64,000 nt of DNA. Origin: Pollutimonas subterranea (GTDB lineage: Bacteria > Pseudomonadota > Gammaproteobacteria > Burkholderiales > Burkholderiaceae_B). Position 1 is the stretch's first letter. Every line of letters starts with the position of its first letter. Made by a program: the position numbers and the translations under genes. Below are positions 36,343-46,214 of this stretch, piece by piece. Under the pieces are notes generated by a model. The model did not search any database, was not told the origin of the DNA, and saw only the letters and a program-made list of their open reading frames with translations. The DNA lies in NCBI RefSeq assembly GCF_002849655.1, contig NZ_PDNW01000007.1:62001-126000 (forward strand), given 5' to 3'.

Positions 36343-36376
36343 ACAGATCTCGCCGGCGGTGACCGGCGGGATCTGT
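36343..36376. terminator. Hairpin between convergent gcvP and the aminotransferase
   Basis: The 14-bp arms at 36343-36356 and 36363-36376 (ACAGATCTCGCCGG with its complement, one G-T wobble) enclose a six-base loop. It sits 12 bases after the gcvP stop and 11 bases before the end of the convergent gene. No T-run follows on either strand, so it is probably a weak bidirectional terminator or 3'-end stabiliser. Confidence 0.55.
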
Positions 36377-36387
36377 ATGCCACGATT

Positions 36388-37710
36388 TTATTCGACCGTT
36401 TTCAGCACTTCTCCGATCTTCCCGAATATCTCGCCGATTTGCCCTTCTTCGATAATGAGTGGGGGCGAAATGGCGATGATGTCGCCGGTGTACCGGACCA
36501 TGAGACCCTGGTCGAAGCACTTCCTGAACACCTCTGCCGCGCGCGCTCCGGGCGCATCAGGGCGCGGCGCAAGCTCTATGCCCGCGACCAGGCCCAGATT
36601 GCGCACGTCAATGACGTGGCGCGCGTTTGCAAGCTGGTGGGCTGCATGCTCGAACGCCGGCGACAGTCCGCGCGCGCGCTGGAACAATTGATCGCGTTCG
36701 TAGATCTCCAGCGTGGCCATGATGGCCGCGGTCGCCAGGGGATGGGCCGAGTAGGTGTAGCCATGGAAAAATTCAATGCCATTGGCCGCGGCCGCCAGGA
36801 TGGTGTCGTGAACGTTGCGCTTGACCGCCACCGCACCGGCCGGCACGCTGGCGTTGCTGATGCCCTTGGCCAGAGCCATGATGTCGGGCGTGATGCCGAA
36901 GTACTCGCTGGCCGTGGCCGCGCCGAGACGGCCGAAGGCCGTGATGACTTCGTCGAATATCAGCAGGATGCCATGCTTCTCGGTAATGGCGCGCAGCTTT
37001 TCCAGATAACCCTTGGGCGGGACCAACACCCCCGTTGAACCCGCCAGCGGCTCGACAATAACAGCGGCGATGGTGGACGCATCATGCAGCGCAATGATGC
37101 GTTCCAGGTCGTCGGCAAGGTTTTCGCCGTGCGTGGGTTGTCCGCGGGAATGGGCATTTTTCGACAGATCGTGCGTGTGGGGAAGGTGATCCACTGCGGG
37201 CAGCAATGCACCCGAGAAGGTTTTGCGATTGGGCGAGATGCCGCCCACCGAAATGCCACCGAATCCCACACCGTGATAACCGCGTTCGCGACCGATCAAC
37301 CGAGTGCGCTGACCTTCGCCGCGTGCCCGATGGTAGGCCAGCGCAATTTTCAACGCCGTGTCGACCGACTCGGAGCCCGAGTTCGTGAAGAAAATGCGGT
37401 CCATGCCGGCGGGCATCATTTTGGCGACCGCCGTGGCCGCGGTAAAGGAGTCGCTATGGCCCAGCTGGAAGCTGGGTGCGTAGTCGAGTTCGGCAGCCTG
37501 ACGCGAGATGGCGTCGATGATTTCCTGGCGGCCATGGCCGGCGTTCACGCACCACAAGCCCGCTGTCCCGTCCAGGACCTGCTGCCCATCAACCGTTGTG
37601 TAATGCATACCCTTGGCCTTCGCCAGCAGGCGCGGCTGTTCTTTGAACTGGCGGTTTGCGGTGAAGGGCATCCAAAGATTGGACAGATCGGGAATACTAG
37701 CCTGGGACAT
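36388..37710 (-). CDS. Omega-amino acid:pyruvate aminotransferase (class III)
   Basis: This 440-residue PLP enzyme contains LWMPFTANRQFKEQPRLL, LDGTAGLWCVNAGH, FFTNSGSESVDTALK, LIFDEVITAFGRLGA and the PLP lysine in LAKGISNASVPAGA. This pattern matches beta-alanine:pyruvate/omega-amino acid transaminases rather than ornithine or GABA enzymes. The product from beta-alanine would be malonate semialdehyde. ATG at 37710 follows GAGGTGACC. It is the last gene of the ABC/hydrolase operon, and its start overlaps the amidase stop by 14 bases. Confidence 0.85.
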   Translation of the reverse strand: MSQASIPDLSNLWMPFTANRQFKEQPRLLAKAKGMHYTTVDGQQVLDGTAGLWCVNAGHGRQEIIDAISRQAAELDYAPSFQLGHSDSFTAATAVAKMMPAGMDRIFFTNSGSESVDTALKIALAYHRARGEGQRTRLIGRERGYHGVGFGGISVGGISPNRKTFSGALLPAVDHLPHTHDLSKNAHSRGQPTHGENLADDLERIIALHDASTIAAVIVEPLAGSTGVLVPPKGYLEKLRAITEKHGILLIFDEVITAFGRLGAATASEYFGITPDIMALAKGISNASVPAGAVAVKRNVHDTILAAAANGIEFFHGYTYSAHPLATAAIMATLEIYERDQLFQRARGLSPAFEHAAHQLANARHVIDVRNLGLVAGIELAPRPDAPGARAAEVFRKCFDQGLMVRYTGDIIAISPPLIIEEGQIGEIFGKIGEVLKTVE

Positions 37711-39181
37711 GGTCACCTCGGTGAATAGGTAATGAACTGACGATAGCCGTATTATCGCCGTTCGTGGCGACAGGGGGAATCGGATGCGGGGATCCAAGTA
37801 TCGGAGTCCTGGTGTGCCATGACGTGACGCCCTGCACGGCTATCGCGACGGCCAATATATTGGCTTCGTCAAACGCTTTGCCGACCAATTGCATGCCGAC
37901 GGGCAGTTTCTGCCTGTCAAAGCCCGCCGGTATGGAAATCGAGCACGCATCCACAACGTTGACAAAGCGTGTGAAAAAGCCGAACGGAGTCTGGCTTTCG
38001 TCCACACTCGATAGCGGCGCGGCCGTGAATGGCGTAGAAGGCAGCAGCACGGCGTCCATATTGGCCATCCACGCTTGCCAGCACTCTTTCATGCGCTTTT
38101 GCGCTTCCAGCAGATCCAGGTATTCATGCGCCGGTATATCCTGGGCACTCAGCATGCGCTCGCGTACGTACTGGCCTACCCGCAAGGAAGGTTCGGAAAT
38201 ATATTCCTTATGTACGTGATAGCCTTCGCACGCGATGATTTTCCCGGCCTTGGTCATCAGGTCCTCAATACCGAAGGGCAGTGGGCGGACGATGATTTTT
38301 GCCCCGAGTTCCTTGAGCGTTGCTATCATCGACTGATGGACATACAAGACGTCGTCCTGGACATCGATGCCATATTGGGCTGGCGGCACCACGCAGATAA
38401 CCTTGCCTGCCAGCGCATCCGCCGCATCGGGCCGCCGTATAGCTGCCATGGCTTTTGCATAGCCGAAATGTGGCGCGTCACACAATGCCGCGGTCAGCAA
38501 AGCCGCATCTGACGCCGTCCGGGTCATGGGACCTATTGTGTCCAATGTGTGCGACAAGGGAAACGTGCCATCCAGGCAGATCAGTCCTTTGGTCGTTTTC
38601 AGGCCGGTAATGCCATTAAGGGAGGAAGGCGTTCGCACCGAGCCACCGGTATCGGTGCCTATCGCGCATGGCGCGAGGCCGGCCGCAACGGCAACGCCGG
38701 AGCCGCTCGACGAGCCGCCCGGTATCCGGTGCTCGGTCATGTCCCAAGGGTTCCAGGGCGTTCCCATCAATGGGTTGGTTCCCCAGCCGCCAAACGCAAA
38801 CTCGACCATTTGCGTCTTACCCAAAATAACTGCGCCGGCAGCGAGCAGCTTTTTCACGATATCGGCGGTCACCGTGCTTTGTCGGTGTTCCCATTGCCGG
38901 GAGCCGACCGTCGTGGTGGTCCCTTCGATTTCACACAGGTCCTTCACGGCAATGGGTATGCCGTCAAGAGCCCCGAGTGCCAGGCCATGCCGGCGCCGCA
39001 AGTCCGACGCCCGGGCCAATGCCATTGCGGATTCGTGGAACACCACGCTGTACGCATTCAGCTTGGGGTTGAGCTCGTCGATACGTTGTAGAAATATGCC
39101 GGTCAGTGCCTCGGAGGTAATGGATTTCTGCTGCAGGCGCAGCGCCAGGCTTTCTATGGATGCAAAAGCAATATCTTTCAT
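37697..39181 (-). CDS. Amidase-signature family hydrolase
   Basis: This 494-residue AS-family enzyme has the catalytic lysine in PIAVKDLCEIEG. The cis-serine lies in the GTDTGGSVRTPSS block, with GGSSSGSG near residue 155-162 as the Ser-rich nucleophile region. It hydrolyses an amide or N-carbamoyl/imide-like bond, but substrate specificity cannot be read from the sequence. It is co-transcribed with an importer, a Zn-carbamoylase and an aminotransferase, suggesting successive cleavage of a transported amide. Confidence 0.87.
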   Translation of the reverse strand: MKDIAFASIESLALRLQQKSITSEALTGIFLQRIDELNPKLNAYSVVFHESAMALARASDLRRRHGLALGALDGIPIAVKDLCEIEGTTTTVGSRQWEHRQSTVTADIVKKLLAAGAVILGKTQMVEFAFGGWGTNPLMGTPWNPWDMTEHRIPGGSSSGSGVAVAAGLAPCAIGTDTGGSVRTPSSLNGITGLKTTKGLICLDGTFPLSHTLDTIGPMTRTASDAALLTAALCDAPHFGYAKAMAAIRRPDAADALAGKVICVVPPAQYGIDVQDDVLYVHQSMIATLKELGAKIIVRPLPFGIEDLMTKAGKIIACEGYHVHKEYISEPSLRVGQYVRERMLSAQDIPAHEYLDLLEAQKRMKECWQAWMANMDAVLLPSTPFTAAPLSSVDESQTPFGFFTRFVNVVDACSISIPAGFDRQKLPVGMQLVGKAFDEANILAVAIAVQGVTSWHTRTPILGSPHPIPPVATNGDNTAIVSSLPIHRGDHVPG

Positions 39182-39202
39182 GGTCTTTCCTGAAAATCCT
39201 GC

Positions 39203-40456
39203 TTACGCCAAACCGGCCTGGGCCAGCATGGCGTGCAGCAGCACATTGCAGCCTGCCTCGATATGTTCGGGCGTGGCGTCTTCGATCTCGTTGTGGCTGA
39301 TGCCATCTTTGCATGGAATGAAGATCATTGCAGACGGACAAACGCGGGCCAGGTAGACGGCGTCGTGCCCGGCGCCGCTTACCAGCCGGGAATGGGGCAG
39401 GCCCAGTGCGCCAGCCATGTTCTCGACCACGGCGATTTTTTCTTCATCGAAAGGTTGAGGAGGGAAGTACACCACTTCCTCGACCGAGACCGACATGTTC
39501 GAGTCCTGTCCGACCTGTGTGCATTTTGCCTTCAATGCAGTATCCATGCGGGTAAGGATATCGTCGCTTGGAGCCCGCAGATCGACGCTGAAGCTGACCT
39601 TGCCCGGGATGACATTGCGCGAATTCGGGAAAACATCGAACCAGCCGACTGTTCCCCTGGCATCGGGCGGATAGACCAGCGCGATGGCATTGACTTCCTG
39701 GATCAGGCTGGCGGCTGCCAGCAATGCATCTTTACGCAACTCCATGGGCGTCGAGCCGGCATGTGACTCCGTGCCTTGCACTACAACGTTGTACCAACGC
39801 TGGCCCAGCGCGCCGGTCACCACGCCGATAACATCCTGCCGCGCCTCGAGTACCGGGCCTTGCTCGATATGGGCTTCGAAATAGCTGTTGATGGGGAAGT
39901 GCCGGCACGGGGTCGCGCCGTCGTATCCGATCTCTTTCAATGCCGTCCGTACCGAAATATTGTTCCGGTCGGTACTGTCCAGGGCGGTATCGATACTGAA
40001 TGCGTCGGTGAACACGCCCGAACCCATCATCACCGGTACAAAGCGCGATCCTTCCTCATTGGTCCAGACGACGACTTCAATGGGCGCTTCCGTCTGAATG
40101 TTGTGGTCATTCAGTGTGCGCAGTACTTCCAGGCCGGCGAGCACGCCGTAGTTTCCATCGAATTTGCCGCCTGTGGGCTGAGTGTCGATGTGACTGCCGG
40201 TCATCACTGGCGGCAAGTCGGCATTCCGGCCCTCGCGCCGCGCGAAAATATTGCCAATGGCATCGACCCGGACGGTGCAGCCGCAATCACGGGCCCATGA
40301 CGTGAACAGGTCGCGTCCCTGCCTGTCCAGGTCGGTCAGGGCCAGGCGGCACACACCGCCCTTGGGCGTGGCACCGATATCGGCCAGTGACATCAAGGAC
40401 GCCCACAGGCGATCGCCGTTGACTTTGAATTCAGTGGATGTGGTGGAAATCTGCAT
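39203..40456 (-). CDS. M20 Zn-hydrolase, N-carbamoyl-amino acid hydrolase / ureidopropionase type
   Basis: This 417-residue protein contains MTGSHIDTQPTGGKFDGNYG, VVVWTNEEGSRF, HIEQGP and GAGHDAVYL. These are the metal-binding and substrate blocks of the amidohydrolase/N-carbamoylase branch (HyuC, allantoate amidohydrolase, beta-ureidopropionase). It would release CO2 and ammonia from an N-carbamoyl amino acid such as N-carbamoyl-beta-alanine. It follows the ABC ATPase gene after 15 bases. Confidence 0.87.
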   Translation of the reverse strand: MQISTTSTEFKVNGDRLWASLMSLADIGATPKGGVCRLALTDLDRQGRDLFTSWARDCGCTVRVDAIGNIFARREGRNADLPPVMTGSHIDTQPTGGKFDGNYGVLAGLEVLRTLNDHNIQTEAPIEVVVWTNEEGSRFVPVMMGSGVFTDAFSIDTALDSTDRNNISVRTALKEIGYDGATPCRHFPINSYFEAHIEQGPVLEARQDVIGVVTGALGQRWYNVVVQGTESHAGSTPMELRKDALLAAASLIQEVNAIALVYPPDARGTVGWFDVFPNSRNVIPGKVSFSVDLRAPSDDILTRMDTALKAKCTQVGQDSNMSVSVEEVVYFPPQPFDEEKIAVVENMAGALGLPHSRLVSGAGHDAVYLARVCPSAMIFIPCKDGISHNEIEDATPEHIEAGCNVLLHAMLAQAGLA

Positions 40457-40471
40457 GGTTACAGCCTTACA

Positions 40472-41509
40472 TTAAGAGACGAGAAAGCAACTGACGAAAT
40501 GATGGGAACCCACTTGCCTGCGTTCGGGAATGTGGCTTTGGCATTGGTCGTTTGCAAAGGCACAGCGTGGCGCGAAGGTGCAGCCGCCCGGCAAGTTGGA
40601 TAGGTCGGGAGGAGAGCCGCTGATGACGTCCAAGGGCTTGCCACGCGCCATGCCATGCTGGCGGCTCTTCAGCAAAGCCTTGGTATAGGGGTGGCGGGCG
40701 TCTTTCATGATCGATCCTATCGTTCCTTCTTCGACGATGCGGCCTCCGTACATCACTGCGACCCGGTCGGCGATTTCGACCGCCGCGCCAATGTCGTGGG
40801 TGACGAAAATAATCGAGAGCCCCAGTTTCTTCTGCAAATCCCGCATCAGGATCAGGACCTGGATTTGTACGGTTGCATCAAGCGCGGTGGTGGGCTCGTC
40901 CGCCAACAGCACCTGGGGGTCTGCGCAGAGTGCCAGCGCAATCATCGCCCGCTGCCTCATGCCGCCGGACATCTCATGCGGATACGAGGCCAGCCGCTTT
41001 TCCGGGCTGGGTATGCGCACCGCCTCGAGCGCACGCAAGGCGATTTGCCTGGCGTCCGCCTTCGACACGGGCTTGTGCCTGCGTATGCATTCAATGATTT
41101 GCTGGCCTACCGTGTAGACCGGGTCAAGCGCCAACAGGGGCTCCTGGAAGATCATGGCGGCCTGCTTGCCTCGGAATTTCTGTACTTCCTTTTCGGACAT
41201 GCCCAGCACGTCGTGGCCACCGATCTCGATGAGTCCCTGGATCTTCGTTTGGCCAGCGGGGTGCAAGCGCATCAGCGCCCGCAGCGTCACGCTTTTACCC
41301 GAGCCCGATTCGCCGATCAAAGCCAGGGCTTCCCCCTGCTTGACCGCCAGCGAAACGCCATTGACCGCCTGTATCGTTTTGTTGGCACGCGTAAAGGTAA
41401 CGTGCAAGTCCCGCACATCTATCATTGCATTGGCTGTATGCACGACATCCGGGGCGGCTTGGATAAAGGCTGCGTTGCTATTCATTGGTTTTTCCGTATG
41501 CCGGTTCAT
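40472..41509 (-). CDS. Dipeptide-type ABC transporter ATPase (DppD-like)
   Basis: This 345-residue ATPase has Walker A GESGSGKSVT, signature MSGGMRQRAMIALAL, Walker B VLLADEPTTALD, and the C-terminal oligopeptide-ATPase tail with clustered cysteines (LPGGCTFAPRCAFANDQC). The tail Cys cluster binds a Fe-S centre in OppD/DppD relatives. The start at 41509 overlaps the partner ATPase stop (ATGA); ATG at 41485 is an alternative. Works with the second ATPase in one peptide/nickel-family importer. Confidence 0.9.
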   Translation of the reverse strand: MNRHTEKPMNSNAAFIQAAPDVVHTANAMIDVRDLHVTFTRANKTIQAVNGVSLAVKQGEALALIGESGSGKSVTLRALMRLHPAGQTKIQGLIEIGGHDVLGMSEKEVQKFRGKQAAMIFQEPLLALDPVYTVGQQIIECIRRHKPVSKADARQIALRALEAVRIPSPEKRLASYPHEMSGGMRQRAMIALALCADPQVLLADEPTTALDATVQIQVLILMRDLQKKLGLSIIFVTHDIGAAVEIADRVAVMYGGRIVEEGTIGSIMKDARHPYTKALLKSRQHGMARGKPLDVISGSPPDLSNLPGGCTFAPRCAFANDQCQSHIPERRQVGSHHFVSCFLVS

Positions 41510-42582
41510 TTCGCCCGGGCCATGGAAGGCCTGGAGGCATCGGGCGTGCTCATGCCCACCTTGTCGTTGACCAGGAGGCATGCCACCTGGTGTTGTGCAT
41601 TGCCTAGGAGCAGGGGTATGTTCACCGAGCAAATCGACTCCGCTTCTTTGCACCGGGGATGAAAGGTGCAGCCAGAAGGAGGATTGATGGGGTTCGGCGG
41701 GTCGCCCGCCAGAGGCGGCTCCAGTGTCCTGCTGTCCGGATCCATGGATGGCATGGACGACAACAAGGCCTTGGTATAAGGATGGGCGGGGTGCTTGAAT
41801 ATCGTCCCCGCTTTTCCTATTTCGGCTACTTTCCCCAGGTACATGACCATGACGCGGTCGCATAGGTATTCGACGACGCTCAGGTCATGGCTGATGAAGA
41901 TGAACGTCAGGTTGAATTCTTTCTTCAAGTCGGACAACAAGTTGAGCACCTGGGCTTCGACTGACTTGTCCAGTGCCGACACCGCTTCGTCCAGGATGAT
42001 CAGGCGGGGCCGCAAGGCCAGGGCGCGGGCAATGTTGACGCGTTGCCGTTGGCCCCCCGAAAGCTCATGGGGATATCTTCCCGCGAACCTGACGGGATCA
42101 AGTCCTACCTTGTTCAACAGGTAGTGGGCTCGCTCCAGGGCGATATATTTTGGTACGCCGTGTACGATTGGAGCAAACGAGATGATTTCCTCGATGGTCA
42201 TCCGGGGATTGAGCGACGAATAGCTATCCTGGAAGACCATTTGGACCTGCCTGCGGAACTCCGTCATCGGCAGGCGGGGCGAGCCGACGACCTGCCCGTC
42301 GAAAATGAGCTCGCCGGTATCCTGCCCGATCAGTTGCATCAGTAGCCGCGCGGTCGTCGATTTCCCGCAACCCGATTCGCCGACGATGCCCAGCGTTTCA
42401 TGCTTGAAGACCTCGAAATTCACGCCGTCCACGGCTTTGACCGCGCCGGTTTTGCGGCCCAGAATCGGCGATCGCAATGGGAAGTGCTTGAGGACGTCCT
42501 TGACGATCAGCAAGGGCTGGGCGGGTCCGCCGACGTCTTTGGGCGACCGATCGAACATAGTGTCGATTAAGCTGTCGTGCAT
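41506..42582 (-). CDS. Dipeptide-type ABC transporter ATPase (DppF-like)
   Basis: This 358-residue protein has Walker A GESGCGKSTTA, LSGGQRQRVNIARAL and LIILDEAVSALD. The Opp-type C-terminal Cys-rich tail is present (NPPSGCTFHPRCKEAESIC). It pairs with the DppD-like subunit to power the importer. Start ATG at 42582, three bases before the dppC stop. Confidence 0.9.
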   Translation of the reverse strand: MHDSLIDTMFDRSPKDVGGPAQPLLIVKDVLKHFPLRSPILGRKTGAVKAVDGVNFEVFKHETLGIVGESGCGKSTTARLLMQLIGQDTGELIFDGQVVGSPRLPMTEFRRQVQMVFQDSYSSLNPRMTIEEIISFAPIVHGVPKYIALERAHYLLNKVGLDPVRFAGRYPHELSGGQRQRVNIARALALRPRLIILDEAVSALDKSVEAQVLNLLSDLKKEFNLTFIFISHDLSVVEYLCDRVMVMYLGKVAEIGKAGTIFKHPAHPYTKALLSSMPSMDPDSRTLEPPLAGDPPNPINPPSGCTFHPRCKEAESICSVNIPLLLGNAQHQVACLLVNDKVGMSTPDASRPSMARAK

Positions 42583-42584
42583 GG

Positions 42585-43478
42585 CTAATCCTTGATTTCC
42601 ATAGATTGACGCAAGCCATCGGCAAGCAGGTTGAATGAGATGGACGTAATGAAAATCATCAGGCCCGGCAGCGCGGCGACCCACGGCTGAACGTAAATGG
42701 CAGTACGCAATGTGTTGAGCATCAGGCCCCATTCGGGTTCGGGCGGCTTGACGCCCAGACCCAGGAAGGACAGCCCCGATGCCAGGATCATCGAGACGGA
42801 AATGAGGCTGGTGGCAAAGACGAAGATGGGCCCGAGTACGTTGTTCAGGATCTGGGCGGTCACTATCTTGTAGGATGAGGCGCCCGACGCCCTCGCGGCC
42901 TCGACGAATTCCTGGGTCCGGACCTGGGTCGTCACGCTTTCTGCGACACGCACGATCTGCGGAATGAATACGATGGTCAACGACAGCAGCGAGTTGCCTA
43001 TGCCCGCACCCAGTGTCCCTGACAAGGCGATGGCCAGCAGTACCGAGGGAAAGGCATACAGGATGTCGATGAAGCGCATGATCAGCGAATTGGTCAGCCC
43101 GCCGGCAAAGCCGGCAAAGATTCCTATGGCGCTGCCGATGGCGAAGGCAATGATGACCGGTGTGATGCCCATGAATAAGGACAGGCGGCCGCCCAGCATG
43201 AGCCTGGACAGCATGTCGCGGCCTAGCTCGTCGCTGCCCAGCGGGAAATTTTCAGTCCCGATGGGCTTGAGTCGCGTCATGATGGACGACTTGTACGGGT
43301 CTCCAGGCATGAGCCAGGGCGCGAAAATCGCCAGGATGAAAAGTATGAGCAGCACAATGGCGGCGGCGACGGCAAGCCTGTTGCGCAACAGCTTGCTGAA
43401 TACCTGCTTCCAGTAGCCGGGCGAGCGTTCGATGGCTGGGCTGGCGACATGGGAGTTCGCGGTGATGGCAGTCGTCAT
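42585..43478 (-). CDS. ABC transporter permease (DppC-like)
   Basis: This 297-residue permease has an N-terminal OppC-type cytoplasmic segment and six membrane helices. The permease EAA-like loop is SVTTQVRTQEFVEAARASGA. It carries the GRDMLSRLMLGGRLSLFMG block typical of DppC/OppC. It forms the channel with the DppB-like subunit immediately upstream. Confidence 0.9.
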   Translation of the reverse strand: MTTAITANSHVASPAIERSPGYWKQVFSKLLRNRLAVAAAIVLLILFILAIFAPWLMPGDPYKSSIMTRLKPIGTENFPLGSDELGRDMLSRLMLGGRLSLFMGITPVIIAFAIGSAIGIFAGFAGGLTNSLIMRFIDILYAFPSVLLAIALSGTLGAGIGNSLLSLTIVFIPQIVRVAESVTTQVRTQEFVEAARASGASSYKIVTAQILNNVLGPIFVFATSLISVSMILASGLSFLGLGVKPPEPEWGLMLNTLRTAIYVQPWVAALPGLMIFITSISFNLLADGLRQSMEIKD

Positions 43479-43481
43479 GGG

Positions 43482-44432
43482 TCAACCTCTTTGGATACGG
43501 GGATCAAGAAACGTTTGCATCGTGTCGACCACCAGGTTGAGCAAGACGAAAAACACGGCCAGTATCAGGATGGTGCCCTGAAGCAAGGGGAAGTCTCGTT
43601 GGAAAATTGCGGAATTCAGCAGAAAGCCGGTGCCGGGCCAGGAAAACACCGTTTCGATCAGTATGGAACCGCCCAGCAAATAGCCCAGTTGCAGGCCCAT
43701 GACAGACAGCGCCGTAGGCGCAACATTCTTGACGACGTGCCTGAAAATGGCGGGCAGGGACAGTCCACGCGCTTTCAGTCCCACGATGAATTCGTTGGAC
43801 AGGATATCGGCCACCAGCGCCCGGACTGTTCTTGCCACGATGCCCATCGGTATGACCGACATGGTGACTGCGGGAAGAATTATGTATTTCACGTGCGCCC
43901 AGTCCCACGCCCAATCGCCCGATCCACTGTCTCCGGCGCCGGTGGCAGGCAGCCAGTTCAGGAAGACCGAGAAGACGATGACCAGTACCATGCCCAACCA
44001 GTAATGCGGGATGCTCACGCCGAACACTGAAACAATCGAGGCAATCCTGTCGATGAAGGTATTGCGGAAGTAGCCGGACAAGAACCCCAGGAGTGCGCCG
44101 GCGGTAAATCCCAGTAGGGTGGCAAGCAAGGCCAGGCGTATGGAATTCACCACGGCATTGACTACCTCCGGCATGACGGGCCGGTTGGTCGCGATGGACG
44201 TGCCCAGATCCCCTTGCAGCGCTCTTAGCAGCCAGCTCCAGAATTGGGTAAGGAAGGGCTTATCGAATCCATACAAGGCAATAAGCTGCTGCCGCAATTG
44301 TTCAGATGCATCGGCCGGCAGGACCGAAACCAGTGGATCCCCGGGTGCGATGAAGATCAGGGAAAAGCAGAGAAAGGCTACGCCCAGAAGAATGGGAAGC
44401 GAATAAACGAGACGGCGTAAGAAATATTGCAT
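43482..44432 (-). CDS. ABC transporter permease (DppB-like)
   Basis: This 316-residue permease begins MQYFLRRLVYSLPILLGVAF, the conserved DppB/OppB start. It contains the GDLGTSIATNRPVM periplasmic motif and a cytoplasmic EAA loop (VGLKARGLSLPAIFRHVVKN). Six hydrophobic helices are present. The start at 44432 is used; the longer frame upstream lacks a site. It lies downstream of the substrate-binding protein gene. Confidence 0.9.
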   Translation of the reverse strand: MQYFLRRLVYSLPILLGVAFLCFSLIFIAPGDPLVSVLPADASEQLRQQLIALYGFDKPFLTQFWSWLLRALQGDLGTSIATNRPVMPEVVNAVVNSIRLALLATLLGFTAGALLGFLSGYFRNTFIDRIASIVSVFGVSIPHYWLGMVLVIVFSVFLNWLPATGAGDSGSGDWAWDWAHVKYIILPAVTMSVIPMGIVARTVRALVADILSNEFIVGLKARGLSLPAIFRHVVKNVAPTALSVMGLQLGYLLGGSILIETVFSWPGTGFLLNSAIFQRDFPLLQGTILILAVFFVLLNLVVDTMQTFLDPRIQRG

Positions 44433-44549
44433 GTTTAGTGGCCAGCAAGGTGTGTAGAGGTTCGCCGTAAGGTTCGCCGCAAGGCTTGCCGAAGGCTTTC
44501 TGCGATCCCATGCGAACCAGGCTGCGGCCCGCATGGGATGTTTATGCCG

Positions 44550-46214
44550 CTACTCCATGGACATGGTGGCTATATCGATAAACCAGCTTTTGGGCTGAAC
44601 GACGCCTTTCACTTTTGGCGACATGGCGCGCGGTCCGACGTCATGTGCTACGAAGATGAACGGCGCCTCTTCCACAATGCGCGCATGCAGCTTGGCCAGC
44701 TCGGCGTCGCGTGCCTCGGGCTCGAACGAGGTTCTTGCCGCCGTGATGATCTCGTCGAATTCCGCGCTCTGGAAGAGTCCCCAGTTGTTCGAGACCGGTG
44801 GCAACGCCTTGCTGCTGACGAATCGCACCATCGCGAAGAATGGATCCATGGCCGCGGCGCTGACATTGGTGGCGTGCGCGCCATGCGCACCCGGGTCCTT
44901 GGCACCCAGGCGCCAGCTGGTAAAGAGCGTGTTCCACTCCACAACATCGAATTCAACGTCGATGAAGCACTCTTTGAGGTTCTGCTGGATATACTCGTTC
45001 ATCGGCAGCGGTTGCATCTGGCCTGAGCCGGACGCCGAAATCTGCGTCTTGACCTTCATGGGCTTGGCGACCGAGTATCCCGCTTCGGTCATCAGCTTTC
45101 TGCCGGCGTCGGCATCGTATTTGATTTCGAATGACGGATTGCCCCACCAGGGACTGTCTTTCGAAGTGATCCCAGATGCCTCGGACATAAGGCCGCCGAG
45201 CATGCTCTTCATTCCGCTGCGGTCGATGCAGAGATTGGCCGCATGCCTTACGCGTTTGTCCAGCCATGGCGATCCCTCGGCGAAGGAAAGCTGCCACGGC
45301 CAGATATGAGGCTGTGCATTGGAATAGATGATGTTCCCACGGCCTTTGATGGCTTCAAGGGCATCGGGCGATGGCGCTTCAATCCAGTCCACCTGGCCGG
45401 ATAACAGGGCGGCGGTTCGCGCGCTGGCTTCAGGCATGGGTATCATGACGACTTTGTCGATCTTGGGTACCCGGGCTGGATTCCAGTATTCGCTGTTCTT
45501 TTCAAGCTCCAGCCGTTCGCGCGGTACCAGCTTGGCCAGCTTGAATGGCCCGGTGCCCGCGGGGTTGGACGCAAATGCGGTCCATGCCTGCTTGGAGCGC
45601 TCCAATGGATCTTTCACCGCAGCAGGAACTTGACTGTACTTGCTTTCCCATTGCGTAGGCGAAACCATGAAAAGGTTGGTCAAGTTATAAGGCAGGAACG
45701 AATCCGGTTCGCTGCTCGTTATCTCAATCGTCAAGTCGTCGATCTTGCGGGCCGACCGTAGGGTCGGCATCCGGGATGCCGTAACGCCGATCTGGCTGGG
45801 GTCGTAGTGCTTCGCTTCTTTGTTTAGGACCTTGTCAACATTCCAGACGACCGCATCGGCATTGAATGGCGAACCATCATGGAACTTGACCCCGGGGCGC
45901 AGCTTGAATATCCATTTCGTCTTGTCGTTATCCACTACCTGCCACTCGGTGGCCAGGCCCGGAGTCAGTGGTGTGGGGCCCTTGTCGGATGAAAGGTCCC
46001 AGTGGACCAGCGCATCGTACATGGGGATCCCGGTAAAGCGATTGCCCTCAAAGCCCTGATCGGGTTGTCCCAGTGTCCGGGGTATATCGGCGGCCGTCAT
46101 CGCAATGCGAAGCACGCTCGCTGCGTTGGCGCCAAGGGGAACGACGGCGGATGCAACCAGCACGGATGCAGCCAGTAATTGGAATTTTTTGTGAATAGCG
46201 CTTGGATGTGACAT
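44550..46214 (-). CDS. ABC transporter substrate-binding protein (SBP_bac_5)
   Basis: This 554-residue protein has a signal peptide (about residues 1-31, ending VPLGANA). Its family 5 peptide/nickel-type solute-binding domain has WIFKLRPGVKFHDGSPFNAD and VWNVDKVLNKEAKHYD. It binds substrate in the periplasm for the DppBCDF-like importer. As first gene of the operon it probably sets transporter specificity. The substrate is inferred from downstream enzymes to be an amide or carbamoyl compound; this is not shown by the sequence. Confidence 0.9.
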   Translation of the reverse strand: MSHPSAIHKKFQLLAASVLVASAVVPLGANAASVLRIAMTAADIPRTLGQPDQGFEGNRFTGIPMYDALVHWDLSSDKGPTPLTPGLATEWQVVDNDKTKWIFKLRPGVKFHDGSPFNADAVVWNVDKVLNKEAKHYDPSQIGVTASRMPTLRSARKIDDLTIEITSSEPDSFLPYNLTNLFMVSPTQWESKYSQVPAAVKDPLERSKQAWTAFASNPAGTGPFKLAKLVPRERLELEKNSEYWNPARVPKIDKVVMIPMPEASARTAALLSGQVDWIEAPSPDALEAIKGRGNIIYSNAQPHIWPWQLSFAEGSPWLDKRVRHAANLCIDRSGMKSMLGGLMSEASGITSKDSPWWGNPSFEIKYDADAGRKLMTEAGYSVAKPMKVKTQISASGSGQMQPLPMNEYIQQNLKECFIDVEFDVVEWNTLFTSWRLGAKDPGAHGAHATNVSAAAMDPFFAMVRFVSSKALPPVSNNWGLFQSAEFDEIITAARTSFEPEARDAELAKLHARIVEEAPFIFVAHDVGPRAMSPKVKGVVQPKSWFIDIATMSME

